NCBI GenBank assembly: GCA_013399875.1 | Contig: VXAZ01006908.1 | Coordinates: 186,001 to 250,000 of the forward strand | DNA from: Gymnorhina tibicen | Taxonomy: Eukaryota; Chordata; Aves; Passeriformes; Artamidae | Length of the DNA stretch: 64,000 nucleotides | Direction of reading: 5' to 3' | In this document: piece after piece, positions 12,196-24,992 of the stretch | How the letters are laid out: each line of letters starts with the position of its first letter | Numbering within the stretch: the first letter of the stretch is position 1 | Notes under the pieces: model-generated | The model's database searches: none | Seen by the model: only the letters and a program-made list of their open reading frames with translations | What the model was told of the DNA's origin: nothing | Position numbers and translations under genes: made by a program

Positions 12196-15100
12196 TCTTT
12201 TGAGGTGTTTTCTATGTATAATAAAAAAGCCTAATCTCCTACACATCCAGGGCACTTTTACCTAAAAAATGGTGTTCAGCCTAAGAAATTCAGTTGATGA
12301 AACTGAGACAAAGGTCTACGTCATCAGCCTGTGTAATGCAAGTCTGCAAACAAAATGAAGCAGGAATTAGTACTGTGATTTCTGTGACTGTTGGCATTCA
12401 GCAGTTGCTAGTTTAGTAGCAAGCCAGCACCAAAGCCTATCCAGCTGTATGGTATTTTATAGCCAAAGATGGGGCTGAGTTGCAAGCTAAAAAGCTATTT
12501 AAGAATCTTAAGAACCTTGTCTGAATCTTAAATGCATTTTCACTGTCATACTAGGGAAAAATGTGAAGAGAAGTAAGAGAGGATGAGTTCCAGTAGTATA
12601 AAATTGGAACCGGTAATAATATTTTTTAATATGTCAAGCTGAAGGAATAGGAGAGTTTGGAGAATTTGGGAGTATTTTGGGGTGGCATCAACACCACTGT
12701 TAAGAAATATACATGTCCTGACTCCATTCCCTCATTATGACTAAATAATAGTGGCAAATGAAGTGTTAAAATTTTAAGGAGAAAGAGATAAGAGTGAAAA
12801 AAAGGTAAAATGGGATCAATTAAGGATTCAGAAGCAATACAAATGAAATAATTTAAGTTTACTTTAGGAATTATGATTTTAACTGCTTTGTTAAGCCTCT
12901 GAGCATGGCCAGGATAAACAAAAATCTTTAAATTTAGATTTATTTGGGAGCTCATTAAACTGTAACTGTTGTTTAGCAGATTCTGTCACTTGTGAAGTGT
13001 TTAATTTAACATCATATTTCTCAATCCTGTGTGAGCAGAAGGGACTAGTTTGGCTGGCACACAGAGTGCAGACCTGCATCTAGCACTGATGAACACAAAC
13101 ACTATGCCAATGCAATCAGATGGCAACTGGTGGAAAAAAAATCAAGCCTACTCTACTATGCTCAAGATGTTTTCTTTTTGTGTGGGCTCTAATAGACATG
13201 TTGCACCTATAGACAGAATTGGCATATTCCTGTCTATTTGCCTTGGATACCAACATATTTCTGTAAATCAGAGAAACTCATTGTGCTAAACTGGTTCAAA
13301 GGTGATATAGTTCAAACAAGCTCTGCAGCTTCCCATATCAAAAATTTATGGGTAGAAGTAACATCTCTTATTTTCTACAAGAGCTTTTATGTCTGCTGCC
13401 AGAAAGGTGAAAGGGTCTGCAGAGATGAACAGCTTAAGTTGCCTTTATGCAGTGTGGACAGTAACCCACAAATAACCCGCAGGTGACAACAGTGAGAATG
13501 GAGTAGGATCAGAGGACAGATGGTCCATCAGTGCACTCTCAAATCCCAGCCCCTGAAACATGATTTAGAGGCAGACAAAATTTTCACCCTCTTTTAGGAA
13601 TTATCAGCCTTTTAGCTGCAACCCTGACTTACACGTGTCCTAAATTCCCAATCAAATGGGAATTTGAGTACAAATGAAATGAGAATTTGGAGTACAAAAG
13701 TGCCCAGACCAGGCGGAGCAGCCCTTACCCCAGAGAGTTTACCATCTATCTGGAATTTGCATTGGAGGATAACACACAGGACAGAAAAAAAACAGTGAAG
13801 GGAAGTCTGAGACGTGAATATCTAGTTCCAAGGAACTTCTAAACTGAAATTTGTGCTGTTTAATAAAACAATTTTTCTTAAAGGACAAATGTAGATCAGC
13901 AGGCGCTCTGGGGAAAGTTCTGCGTTTCTCATTTCTCCTATCACAATCTGTTTTCTCTAGCTTTTCCTCCAGAAGACAGACTTCATAATTTGCCCATACC
14001 CATGGTTGACACCTGTTTTTCTCCAGGTGCCTCCCCACCATCTATCATACGGACAGTTTTCCTTTATAATCAACATGCTTACAATGAACAACATCCAACA
14101 GCCCAGCCTAAGAGAAGTCAACCAGAAAACACAGGAAGATGCTTTGAAATGATCTATTTTGACCAGATAATGGTGATAAAAAGACAACAGTTCAGCTTGT
14201 TGCCAGAGGCAAGTATTACTTCTTCTGGGTGGCTGAGTAATTGGGTTTCAGTTGCATATGTGGGGGGTTTCCAGATCTTATGGTTCTGGTGGTCAGCATG
14301 ATGACTCAACAGGAAGAGCAGACAAACGAGCAGGCAGTACTACCACAGGTGAATGCAACACCTTGGTGCTGTGCCTGCAGCTCTTCAGCTGAACAGGAAC
14401 TGCAGCTAAACACTGCAGTGTCTGCATTCAGGCAGCTGGTCCATGTGCTGAGCGTCCTGGTGCTGACACTGGGGAGTCTGCTTGGGTGAGTCACCAGGGA
14501 GAAGAGTGAGTGCTGGGAAACCAAGAAAGAGTCTGGAACTGGCAGAAATAGCTGGAAATTTTTACAGGAATTACCTGTTCAAGATAGGGAAGACTTAGAT
14601 CAAAATTAGAGGCCTTTTATGTTATGTCTCTGTTTGTCCCTTGTCCCAGTAGATTTTTCCTGCTGGGGATCACATTGTGAAGAAATGGGATGGCACTTGT
14701 CAATATAGAATGGGTATGAACAAAACTAAGTACTGCTTATGCAGTTTTTATGTTGTAAAGAAGAAATAGCAGAAATTACTAGTTAAATTATTTCTTAATT
14801 TTAGCTTTTAGTACTAGTTTATCTATTACAATAAATAGAAAGCAGTGCATTAGGTCTTATGAAAACTGAAACGTGTTTGGTTTTTTTGTTTTCATTTAGC
14901 ATATTTGCTCTAAGATTCCATCTTGCTCTTTTCTCCATTTCTCCATGTTGCTATTCCTCCATGATAGTCCCTAGAACCATAATGTTTCTAGGCCACTGAA
15001 ACAAATGTTTAAATACCTGACATAGACTGTTGTTCTTATTACCAAAAATTATTTCTGTCATCCAAATGACACCTGACCCAACAGCATTCTTGAAGTTTTC

Positions 15101-17098
15101 ATACATTAATTTTCTCTATATTTTATTTTTTCAGTTGTCAAAATAAAAATAAGTTATCAAGCTAGAACTTTAAGACTTATCAAGGTTGTCACATTGAATG
15201 CTCTGGTTACTCTTCTGTGTGTTTCCCGGGTGAGTTTCAGACTGACAGGGATGAGAAGTCACTTTGTTGAAATCGTGAGACCTCCTCTCACCTCCTTAAC
15301 ACAATGAAGGTTCATCAAGGTAGAAAAAGCAATTTTAGAAGGGTTAGAAAGACAAAAAAAACCAACACACAAAAAAAAGCAGTAACTCATCAATTGACAG
15401 CAGGGTGAAGAACTTCTTCAGATCAAATTGAATCTCTTCTTTTTGATGGGTAAAGGCATGAAAAACTTGTCAGTCATACTCTTATACTAGCTGGGATAAT
15501 ATTATTATGCTATTTCTTCACAGAAAGCAGCAGGAAAAGTGTGACAGTCCATATCAAACATTCTTTTTAATCAAATATTAGAAAAATAATTATCAGCTTA
15601 CACAAATGCAGTTTTTTTCTACCTGCAACATTTCTAATAGTGAATTGTAGCATTGTTAGAATAATTTATTTCAAAATAAAATTATTTCCTCAGAAATTAG
15701 TGGGACGCAGTTTAATGATTGCTCCATCAAAGAGCAGTTAGACATGAATCAGATCCAGGCTTGAAAGACTGTGTCTTCTAATGAGATTTCACAGTTGTGG
15801 ATGCTTCTGTAGATACTACTCAGAGATACTGAGTACAGATTCATTTGGCTTGACTTCCAGGTAAGTCTAGGTTCCCATGATTCAGATATCTCTGAAGACC
15901 ATGAGGCAACATTAATCTCAATTATTTACCTGGGCTTTAATATCTGCCTTTAGGTCCTACATACTGTGAACAACATCCAGTGACAGTATTCAAGAAGAGG
16001 AGTATTTTTGCAATGGTAGGCCAAAGTATTAAGATTTTCTGTATGTTTCTAAATCATATTGGAGCACATTGATGGGGGTTTTTCATTTGGCTGTGTTCTA
16101 CTGCTTCAAGTAGTCATTAGCAAGTGATTTGTAGAAAATAACAGACTTCCTGTATCAAGAATCTTTGTCAAACCTTTTGGACTCACGTAATCTTCTTTTG
16201 AGTTATGTTAGGGCACAGAGTTTCTAGTGTCTCCTTTTTTTCAGCCAGGTGACTAGCTTCAACATCCAAAAGGAGGACAAAATATTTCTGTCAAAGTGTT
16301 ATTTAATACTTTAAGAGTAGAGATCCCAACACATGGATTTTGATCTTTATTAGTGATCTTGTTTACTTTTAAGATTTTCCCTGAGGTTTAGCTTAGGAAT
16401 GCTTAAGAATTCCACAGTCAGATAAAGCTCCGTTGTACAACATTTGGCTGCTTATGCTACAGTTCAAAATGTTAATCAGCCTGTGCTTAATACACATTAA
16501 TTCAGACTGTAAGAGGCACCAGACATATCCTTCCCTGCATACTAAAGGGTAGAAGTAGCTGAGGAGTTAAGACTTCTGTGCAGCAAATATTGCCATTTCT
16601 TACACCAGTGACTTGATTAGGTCAATACATATGCATAGACAGTATCTAGAAACAATAATGAACTCCATGAACTTCAAGAGAGGCCCATATTTCTTGCTTC
16701 TCTTTGACTTCTAGTTATTTCACAGTAAGTCATGCTGTATAGTAAATTAAAAATAAGGATTTGACCATTTTGTCTATACTAAGATATGTATCGAAGCCCC
16801 ACGGTAGCATTATTTAATATTTCTTTTGGAATTACTGTAAAATAAGGGGATCTTTATTCCTTTAGTTCAACACTGGCAGTAAAAAAATTCGGGATACATA
16901 CCAAGTCAGAGAGGAAGAGCCCACAAATATCATAATCCCAATGGAAAATGCAATGAAATACGAGCTGTGCACTTTTTCCAACCCTCCTCTGTTTCCAGAG
17001 GAAGGAATTAAAAATGTCAAAGGGCAAGAAAAACTTTGGGAGTAATTATGCATCACCCTACAGAATTCACAGAGGAAATGTACTGCATATGGATTTCA
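12196..17098. other. Long unique non-coding stretch
   Basis: Nothing certain. The only compositional anomaly is a GC-richer island at about 14290-14491 that ends at a perfect GTGAGT donor-like site (14486-14491). The rest is AT-rich sequence with short frames on both strands and no recognisable element. Confidence 0.5.
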
Positions 17099-17205
17099 AT
17101 CATAGAATGGTTTGGCAGGGACCTTAAAGACATCTCATTCCAACCCCCCTCTTGCCATGGGCAGAGGCATCTTCCAGTTGACCAGACTGCTCAAAGTCTC
17201 ATCCA
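17099..17205 (-). mobile_element. CR1 LINE 3' fragment
   Basis: Reverse CR1 tail: TCATAGAATGGTTTGGCAGG followed by GGGACCTTAAAGACATCTCA, a TTCCAACCCCCC block and a CCATGGGCAGAGGCATCTTC block. These correspond to the CR1 3' untranslated region. Only the last ~107 bases are present; the 5' part was never copied. A single tail unit remains. Confidence 0.85.
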
Positions 17206-18172
17206 AAGGGAACTGAAATGAAAAACTCGACTTACTTGATTCCTACTAAAACTTTTCTATGTCTTTTCTATTTTTGGCATTCTTACCATTATTTTACGGC
17301 TTGTTCATTATCATAGCCATTACCCAGACAGCTACTGGGTTAAGACCTCCAAAGTACTACATGTAACAGCATTTGCACAATATACCAAACAATTACTTAT
17401 ATTTAAAGGAAAATATTATTAGAGTGATAATTTTTGCTGTCTCAATCAAAGTGTGTTTTACAGATGTGCTACTTTGACTGAAATATTCAGCCATGAACTA
17501 CAGTCTTTTTTCACTACAATCATATTTAGTGAATCAACATAAAATAACCAGACATCTTGCAATGATTTAAAGAGCTTTTTTCAATAGCTGTTCTATAAAA
17601 TTTTAATGACTACACACGAAATGATAGATGTTAATATATTCTATAAAAGGCAAACAAATCTGCAGGTAATTTTTGCAGAACTTCTACAGAGTTTATTAAA
17701 AACAATATTTTACTGATGCTTATGAAACTAAACAGCTCCAACATCCTGACAATATTTTATTGGCTAATAGTTTTCAAAAGTTATTTTTTGAAAGGAACAG
17801 AAAGAGAGAGGGAGAGAGAGAACAATTTAAACTCCATACATAGTTTTTCAGTTATTATCGCTTACAAAAAAATAAAAAGCACAGCTGAAAGAGTTGAGTA
17901 CTGTTCATGTATAATATCGCTGGTCACCCTCATTAAGCCCTAAAAGTATGCTGGGAACCTCACAGAGTGCCCTGTGAACTTCCACAGAAGTCCTTCACCA
18001 GTTTAGCCCCACCACTGAATCCACATGCAAGTTGCTTCAACAACTACAGGCTGGTCAACCCACTTGCATTTTTATCCATGTCTTCCAGCAAACCAAGGAG
18101 CCTGACTAGTGCACAACTGCAGCATCACAATAACATCCACACTTTCTTACTGTTCAAATTCATGGTCATGAG
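17206..18172. other. Unique stretch with a short (GA)n
   Basis: No gene recognised. A GA-rich microsatellite of about 18 bases lies at 17803-17820. Confidence 0.55.
17803..17820. repeat. (GA)n microsatellite
   Basis: Alternating GA with one GGG interruption, 18 bases, purine-only on the plus strand. Confidence 0.85.
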
Positions 18173-18196
18173 ATAATCATAATAATAATAATAATA
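18173..18196. repeat. (AAT)n microsatellite
   Basis: About eight units of a TAA/AAT trinucleotide with one C interruption, directly preceding the A/C-rich tract that follows. Confidence 0.8.
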
Positions 18197-18416
18197 TAAA
18201 TAAACAAACAAACTGTACAAAACTACACAAAACACACACACTAAAAAAACCCTAAAAAGCCAAACGCCCCCAGACAAATAAAAAAACCCCAAGAAATCAA
18301 ACACAAAAAACCAATCCAACCCAACCCAACCAAAGAAACAAACCCCAACCTAAACAAAAAAAATCCCCAAAACCACAAAACAAAAGTCAACCAAAAACCC
18401 AGAACCCTAAATAACA
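18197..18416. repeat. A/C-rich low-complexity tract
   Basis: Over 200 bases dominated by A runs and CC/CCC words, with short CACACACA and CCCAA arrays and few G or T. It starts from the AAT microsatellite and ends near ACAGGG. It is the longest of the A/C-skewed tracts in the window. Confidence 0.85.
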
Positions 18417-20544
18417 GGGCAAGAACAAAACAGAGAAGACTGAGAAGCAGTTGAACCTACTTAAACTTATTTCTGCAATCCCTGGTAATTATGTCGCCCA
18501 TTAACATTCTTCTTATTGTGATCTCGGACAACACAAATCCAAACAGTCTTCAAGTTCTACTTTAACAACTGAAATGCTCCATTACAACCAGATTTGTAAC
18601 TCAGAAAACGCAGAAGGGAGGGTCATATTTCTTCCATGCCTAAACATATTCAGTCTCTTAATTCTTCTTTTCTTTAGGTGGCTCTAATTCCCAAAATCTA
18701 CTTTTGATATCTGCACAGTTTCAGAGGTGGAATACTGAGTGCCTCATGAGACAAGTGGCTTGCACTGCATGTCACAAGGTGGGACATTGTCCAGCTGCTG
18801 TGCAACCTCTTCTTTAGCATTCCAACTGCCTCCTTCTTTCTGTCTGTGGACAGAATAGCTTCCACCTTGGATGAAATGGATTTTAACTCCCACAGTGACT
18901 GAAACAAATTTTAATTGGAGATGTATCCATGCTTGGCCTTGCAAGCCAGTTTTGTGTCTTTACACCTAGTATTTCCTTAATAAATGAGACCCAGCAAAGA
19001 ATATGTGATTTACATCTACCAATGGCAACAGAGTTATTTAGGAAAAGTATCAGATTTGCACTTACATGTCCAGCAGTTTCTCTAAGCAACAAATTTACAT
19101 AAAAATCCATTATGGATGTAGAAGTTTGTAGGAGTAGGGCTATTCCTGCTGTGACATGTTTAGATTCTCTGGTACATGCAGAAATGAAGGTGGCTAAAGA
19201 AATCATGTTGCTTAGCTTGTCGAGGATTTTATTCCCCTAGAATAAAGTGCAACATGCACTAACTAGGACAAATGACTTAACCTTCTCATCACTGCATGTT
19301 GTAAAATTACTTTTGGCTGAATGAAAATAAAATTGGCTGTTTAAACCCAGACAGTAATCTTATTTTAAAGTGAAAAGGTTAAATTTACAGGCTGCATTGT
19401 CTTGCATCATCAATACATGATCAGGTCAATACTGAATACTATGTATATCCTACAATCAAATCTGTACATATATATTAAAAAAATTAAAAAGAGAAACTGA
19501 ATCTGATTAAATATTTGTCCTTAAATACTTCTTATTTTTTAGTCAATATTGAATTACACATCTTTAAAAGAATACTTTCTTTTGTTGTCAGATGCACAGA
19601 AAATTGGAATGCAACTTCCTCTCTGTAAAAAAACTGTTAGTTTCTTAATTCATATAATACACTATATTGTCAAGGGACAGAAAGCATTCATTCTAATTGT
19701 TTTCAAAAGACAATGAAATTAAGTAATTTTATCCTTAAAGCATACTGTATTAGAGAGAACACGTTATGATCTGTATAGAGTGCTATTGACTAGAACAGGA
19801 AATAGGAAAACTTTTGGCAGAGTTACACTTTGAATTAGAAAAACCAAAATAAAGGAATTAATTAGATTATTCAGGGCAAAGGACTCAAATGCTAGTTCTC
19901 TGATCATCATGCTGTGTTCTGATATGGATCCAAAAAATTGCTTTATTTCATCTTTGATATTTCATTCTGTTATGCTTAGCAGGAAGCCATTGCAGTCACT
20001 AAGGCAATGCAGGTCAGCTTCAGCTGTGTGCCAAACTGCATTCAAATAAGCTTAGAGTATTCTGGTAACCAGCAATCACTAACTTGTCAACCTCCTCTAT
20101 CAAACCTCCCTTTTCCCTAATATAACTCACATTCCAGAACTGAGTTGGAATTCACTATGATCATTTTGTTATTTCAGTTCTTTTCAGGACATTTCATTTT
20201 GACCTTAACCCCTGGATTTTGGCACCAGCTCTGCCTTGTCCTTCACTAGCACTTGTCTGAAAAGGAATAATTTTAATTTTTACATTTAAACTTTTCCTGA
20301 ACTTCTTCTTGAGGATGTCTTTTTGCCTTTTAAGTATACAAAATCATGTCAGATCTTTCTCTTATATCAATTCCAGCTTTAAGACTATAACCTCATATGT
20401 AAAAAACTATGTCATCAGCATATACATCAAAAATATGAAGAGCAGGAGTCTTATTCTATGTGAGAAGTCTACCATTTCATTGTGTGCATGCTATACTGAT
20501 ACATTTATATACAGCTATAAATGGACTGTAACCAGTCTCATTCG
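18417..20544. other. Unique AT-rich non-coding stretch
   Basis: No repeat family, RNA gene or exon recognised. Minus-strand frames at 18698-19206 reach 107 codons but look like nothing known. Confidence 0.55.
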
Positions 20545-21141
20545 CAGAATCACAGAATCATGGAATCACAGAATTGTTAGGGTTGGAAGAGACCTCTGGA
20601 GATGCAAGGCAGGGTCACCTAAAGCAGGTTACACAGGAACACATCCAGGTGGGTTTGGAATGTCTCCAGAGAGGAAAATTCCATTACTTCCCTAGGCAGC
20701 CCGGTCCAGTGCTCTGCCACCCTCAATGTAAAGAAGTTCTTCCTCATGTGTAGGTAGAACTTCCTGTATTTTAGTTTATGGCCATTGCTACGTGCCCTGC
20801 TGCTGGGCACCACTGAAAAGAGCCTGGCATGGTCCTCTTGGCACCTGCCTTTGAGACATTTATACGCATTAATGAGATCCCCTCTCACTTTTCTATTCTC
20901 AGACTAAACAAGCCCAGCTGCCACAGTCTCTCCTCATAAGACATGCTCCAGACCCCTCACCATCTTTGACATGGCTCTTCACTGAACCATTTCCAGAATC
21001 GCCTCATCTTTCATGTACTGAGGAGCCCAGAATTTGACACAGCACTCCAGATGTGCCTCACTAGGGCCAAGTAGAGGGGGAGGATCACTTCCCTCAACCT
21101 GCCGGCCACACTCTTCCTATTGCAGGCCAGGATACCCAGGA
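20545..21141 (-). mobile_element. CR1 LINE, 5'-truncated, ~600 bp
   Basis: The 3' end lies at the low coordinate with four degenerate tail units (GAATCACAGAATCATGGAAT). Next on the minus strand come the 3' untranslated region and the C-terminal coding part of CR1 ORF2 (reverse transcriptase). It breaks off near 21141, a typical 5' truncation for CR1. Target-site duplications are not expected for this family and none is seen. The coding part carries a one-base frameshift near 21054, so the copy is dead. Confidence 0.93.
20619..20888 (-). pseudogene. CR1 ORF2 C-terminal remnant
   Basis: An 89-codon open frame corresponding to the last part of the CR1 ORF2 protein, downstream of the reverse transcriptase core. 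Visible family words include RGDLINAYKCLKG near the start, LFSVVPS, NGHKLKYRKF and RKNFFTLRV. The natural stop of ORF2 is kept and is followed by the short CR1 3' untranslated region. Upstream on the minus strand the frame continues as CR1 but is shifted near 21054, where the [12 protein letters not shown] motif is broken. It is a retrotransposon fossil and not a host gene. Confidence 0.85.
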
Positions 21142-23298
21142 TTCATGTTAGTTTAAATAGATATGAAACAAGTGAAATATGTAAAATTTTGATCCCATAA
21201 AAAATCTTTTCTCCTCACCCAAGGCCTTCACAGTCAATAAGAAACTTTTTGTTAACTTTGAGGTACTATTGAGTAGATTCTTATAATTTAATTTTTAGGC
21301 TTTTTCCTTTTTTTTAGAAAGCACTGCGATAAGATGCTTATTGTCTGAACTGTGTTGGAATATCTAAAAGGAGGGGAGGTTTTTCATACTAACAAAATAG
21401 CTCCTTACAGTACTGTGACTTTATTCTCTGGTTATTGATCTGCTTTAAATTAACATTATCAGAAGTGTACAGAATGTGAGAATTCTAAAATTTAATTCTC
21501 CTTGCTGTGACCACGTAGTTCTGGTGCTGTGGCAGCTTCAGTTATAAATTCTGCAATATTCTGGTCCTAGTGTCACATCTAAAAATATCTCAGATTAACT
21601 GTCTTGTAATATCAGGGAAGTGATATCATGAAATTCGATACCATTCCATTGGGGATCCTTAGTAAATCCTCAGCTACACTCAGATTTGATCAGATTTAGA
21701 TCACTTAATTTTAATTTTGTCTGACTATTGAAATACATACATATCATATACACATGTATATAGATCATAAATGCTCCCAAAGAACCTTTGAATATTTTTC
21801 TCTTTATAACTCATGAATAAGTACCAAGTAATGATCATTTCCAGTCACTGTGCTGGGATGAATCCAAATCAGATCACATTTCTTTAATTATCCAGTCTTC
21901 CAACTGCACCTTTTTCTTAATAAAAAACAAAAGAGAGTTTTCCTTTGCTGATAAAGCCAGTTGTGTTCATCAGAAAATGAATAATTAATGAATTGGACAA
22001 AATGAAAAATTGCCTTGTTTTGAAAAGGTGGACAAAACAAAAAATGACCTACACATCTCTAGAAATTTTCTATATACAGACTGCACATTTAAACTGGCTG
22101 CAGTCAGATCAACACTTACAGACACTTTTTTGACAGATTTATTTTTGGGCCTTTTTTTCCCTTCTAAGTGTACATTCCCAGGAAAACATGGTGTTCTTTG
22201 ACTATGAATGTCTATTTCCCAAGAACTAGGTGGAATTCTTTGACACTGAGAGTGAATTGCTCATTAATACAAAACAAGGCTTTATCATTTTATTATCACT
22301 GCCTGAAACACCGAAGAACTTCACTAATTCGAGAGCCTGGCACTTCTTGCAGGGTAAAGTCATTTAATTCCACTGCGCTCCTGATGTATTGGTAGTGTCA
22401 GGCTGTCATGTCATAGAACCCTTTTTCATGTGGAATGGCTTCCAGCAAGCATTTCTATTGCTCCTGGTCAAACCCTGTGCAGCACTCTGCCATGAATAGC
22501 TTCATGCATCCTGCACATTTATTTCTTGAATTACAGGCCATACACTGGCCAGATTCACATTTCATTTTGATAACTTCTTTTTTGACCAAGGTTGAATTGC
22601 CACGACTGTAAACATTGTTATATAGCCTTTATAAATATGTTGAAGATGTATGATACAATATTATTATCTTTATTGACATAGGCTTTAATTCAAGTCATTT
22701 ACTGTAGAGCACTTACGTCCATCTGATCTTCCACAACAATTTCAATATACAAAACATTGTAACACATTGGTTTATTTTTCAGCTTATTGCCTTGGATGCC
22801 TCATTTAAAAATCAGCATCTGAAATATTAAGAATATGCAGAAAGATGTACTGGAAGAGTGCTCATTAGAGCACATCTGCTTTGCTTCTGAGGAGGGCAGC
22901 AGTCTCCGGCAGGTTGTTTCATGCTTGTTTACAGAAGAACGTTCTCTTTCTGGGCACTTCAAGGATATGAAATACACAATTCAGCACATTGAGGCCAGCG
23001 ATATTCTTTCAACCCTGGAAGCAGAAAAAAAAGGGCTTTTTTGGTGTGGGAGGAAGAAGAAACAAACAGAAAATTGGTCTCCCTAGTTTGTGTCTTTTTG
23101 CAAGAGAGAGTAATTGTGTTATGAAACAGGTTAGTTCTGTAAGGCTTTAGTAACACCCTCGCCTTACTCATTATAACCTGTTGTGCCCTCTCTATAACAA
23201 TATTCAGTGAGCATCGCTGCATAAAACATCATTGCTTGAGCACAGTATGATTGGAACACAATGTAAAAAGGCATAAATACTGCACTTTGCAAGACTTT
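21142..23298. other. Unique stretch with a 42-bp imperfect duplication
   Basis: No exon recognised. A diverged tandem pair of about 42 bases lies at 22172-22250. The rest is AT-rich with small frames on both strands. Confidence 0.5.
22172..22250. repeat. Imperfect 42-bp tandem duplication
   Basis: Two copies share CCCA(A/G)GAA near their start (22177 and 22218) and ATTCTTTGAC or GTTCTTTGAC near their end (about 22193 and 22235). The offset is 41-42 bases. Roughly a third of positions differ, so the duplication is old. Confidence 0.5.
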
Positions 23299-23888
23299 TC
23301 ATAGGATCATAGAATAGTTTAGGTTGGAAAAGACCCTTAAGATCATCAAGTCTAACTTATTACTGCCACGTCCACCACTAAATTGTGTCCCTAAGTGCCA
23401 CAACTACATGTCTTTTAAATACATCCGGGGATGGTGAATCAACCACTTCCCTGGGCAGCCTGTTCCAATGCTTGGCCATCCTTTTCCATGAAAAAATTTT
23501 ACCTAATATTGATTTTACACCTCCCTCTGTGCAACTTGAGGACATTTCCTTTTGCCCTATTGCTTGTTGCTTGGAAGAAAAGACCGACCCCCACCTCCTA
23601 TAACCTCCTTTCAGGTAGTGATAAGGTTCACCCTGAGCCTCCTTTTCTCCAGGTTAAACACCTCCAGCTGTCCCAGCTGCTCCTCATCAGACTCCAAACC
23701 CTTCCCCGGTTTCGTTGCCCTTCTCTGGACACATTCCAACCCCTCAACATCTTTCTTGTAGTGAGCGGCCCAGAACTGAGCACAGGTTTCAAGGTGTGGC
23801 CTGACCAGTGCCAAGTACAGGGGCAGAATCACTGCCCTGGTCCTGCTGGCCACACTATTCCTGATACAGGCCAGCCTGCCTTTCCTTA
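23299..23888 (-). mobile_element. CR1 LINE, 5'-truncated, ~590 bp
   Basis: The low-coordinate end carries the CR1 tail (TCATAGGATCATAGAATAG) followed by GGTTGGAAAAGACCCTTAAG and ATCATCAAGTCTAAC. The copy runs through the 3' untranslated region into reverse transcriptase C-terminal coding sequence and ends about 28 bases before a (CAAG)n array. It belongs to a different subfamily from the 20545 copy: the tail and 3' untranslated sequence differ clearly. Confidence 0.93.
23611..23853 (-). pseudogene. CR1 ORF2 reverse transcriptase C-terminal remnant
   Basis: An 80-codon frame with the CR1 words [24 protein letters not shown] and LEKRRLR, which mark the end of the LINE reverse transcriptase region. 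The frame is interrupted downstream, where the remaining ORF2 end should follow, so only part of the domain reads through. The catalytic core upstream is absent because of 5' truncation. Non-functional. Confidence 0.85.
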
Positions 23889-23915
23889 ATGCTTACAAAA
23901 CAAAAAACATACATT

Positions 23916-23940
23916 CAAGCAAGCAAGCAAGCAAGCAAGC
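23916..23940. repeat. (CAAG)6 microsatellite
   Basis: A perfect tetranucleotide array of 25 bases, about 28 bases beyond the 5' truncation point of the adjacent CR1. Perfect units suggest it is recent or still mutating. Confidence 0.95.
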
Positions 23941-24978
23941 CACTACTGACAACACAAGGTACTGACAATAAATGTAAATTCCAATACACACTGACTTAAT
24001 GTATTGATGTAGTCATGAGATTGGATGCAGACTTCTTGGATGGAAAAAAAGTACAAGAAAGACAAAACTCTGCGAAGGCAACTTAAAATCCAATCCACCT
24101 ATTTCTAGGAGCCTAACTTTCCCAGGAATTCTTATTTTCACAGGAGCCTACTTTTCTATATTGACACTAAAGCTAATATTGGATTTTTTACCTGAAATAA
24201 AACATACATGCTCATTAAATTGATAGGATAATGTCACTGTCTTCCATATTTTCATGATTCAGGAAGTACTACTCCACTTCTAGACTCTGCTGCTGCTGGC
24301 TGATGTCTCAGTTTTTTTATGTGCAAGGACTGACTGTGCTGCTGATGAAACCATCTACATAAAGGACTGCAGAGAAGGAGAGTGTGGGCTTTGCATAAAC
24401 CTCTGAAATGATTGTTAAGAGGATTTTGGGGGCAAAGTCATTGCAAATAGATTATTCTTGGTTCAAGAAAATGCTAGGAAAAATCTACTCATAATAAGAA
24501 AATGAAGCCATCTTGAAGGAAATGGAAAAATCAATTCTTGAGAATAAATTGTATTACCTTCTTCTTCTGTTACTGTACATATGCATAGTGCAGATTTAGT
24601 AAGAATAATCAGAACAAATGGGAAGCTATATGTGACTGTTTATTCCTGTAATAGGTGAAACAGAAAGTATTTGCATTAACTTGTCTATTCCAAACCATAT
24701 TTTTGTGAACTGAAAAGCTCTGCTCAACTCATTGGCTTAATGCCGAATTAACCTCACCAAGGGTTTTGCCTGTGGCACTTACATCATAGCTATTATGTCT
24801 ATTTTCACTCTCTGCAGGGAGAAATTCATACTCTAATGCTTAGACTGTTGCTACTTTCTTCATATCCCAGAAAATTCCAGAGAGAAATCCTAGCTCTCCT
24901 TGAACATATGTATTTGGAAATGACAGATGAGAGTATTCCTCATGCCTCATCTTCTGTTCATTATTTCAGAATTAAAAT

Positions 24979-24992
24979 GGGGGGGGGGGGGG
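24979..24992. repeat. Homopolymer G14
   Basis: Fourteen consecutive G residues, followed after a few bases by T-rich sequence. Long G runs are rare, prone to length errors in sequencing and polymorphic. Confidence 0.95.
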
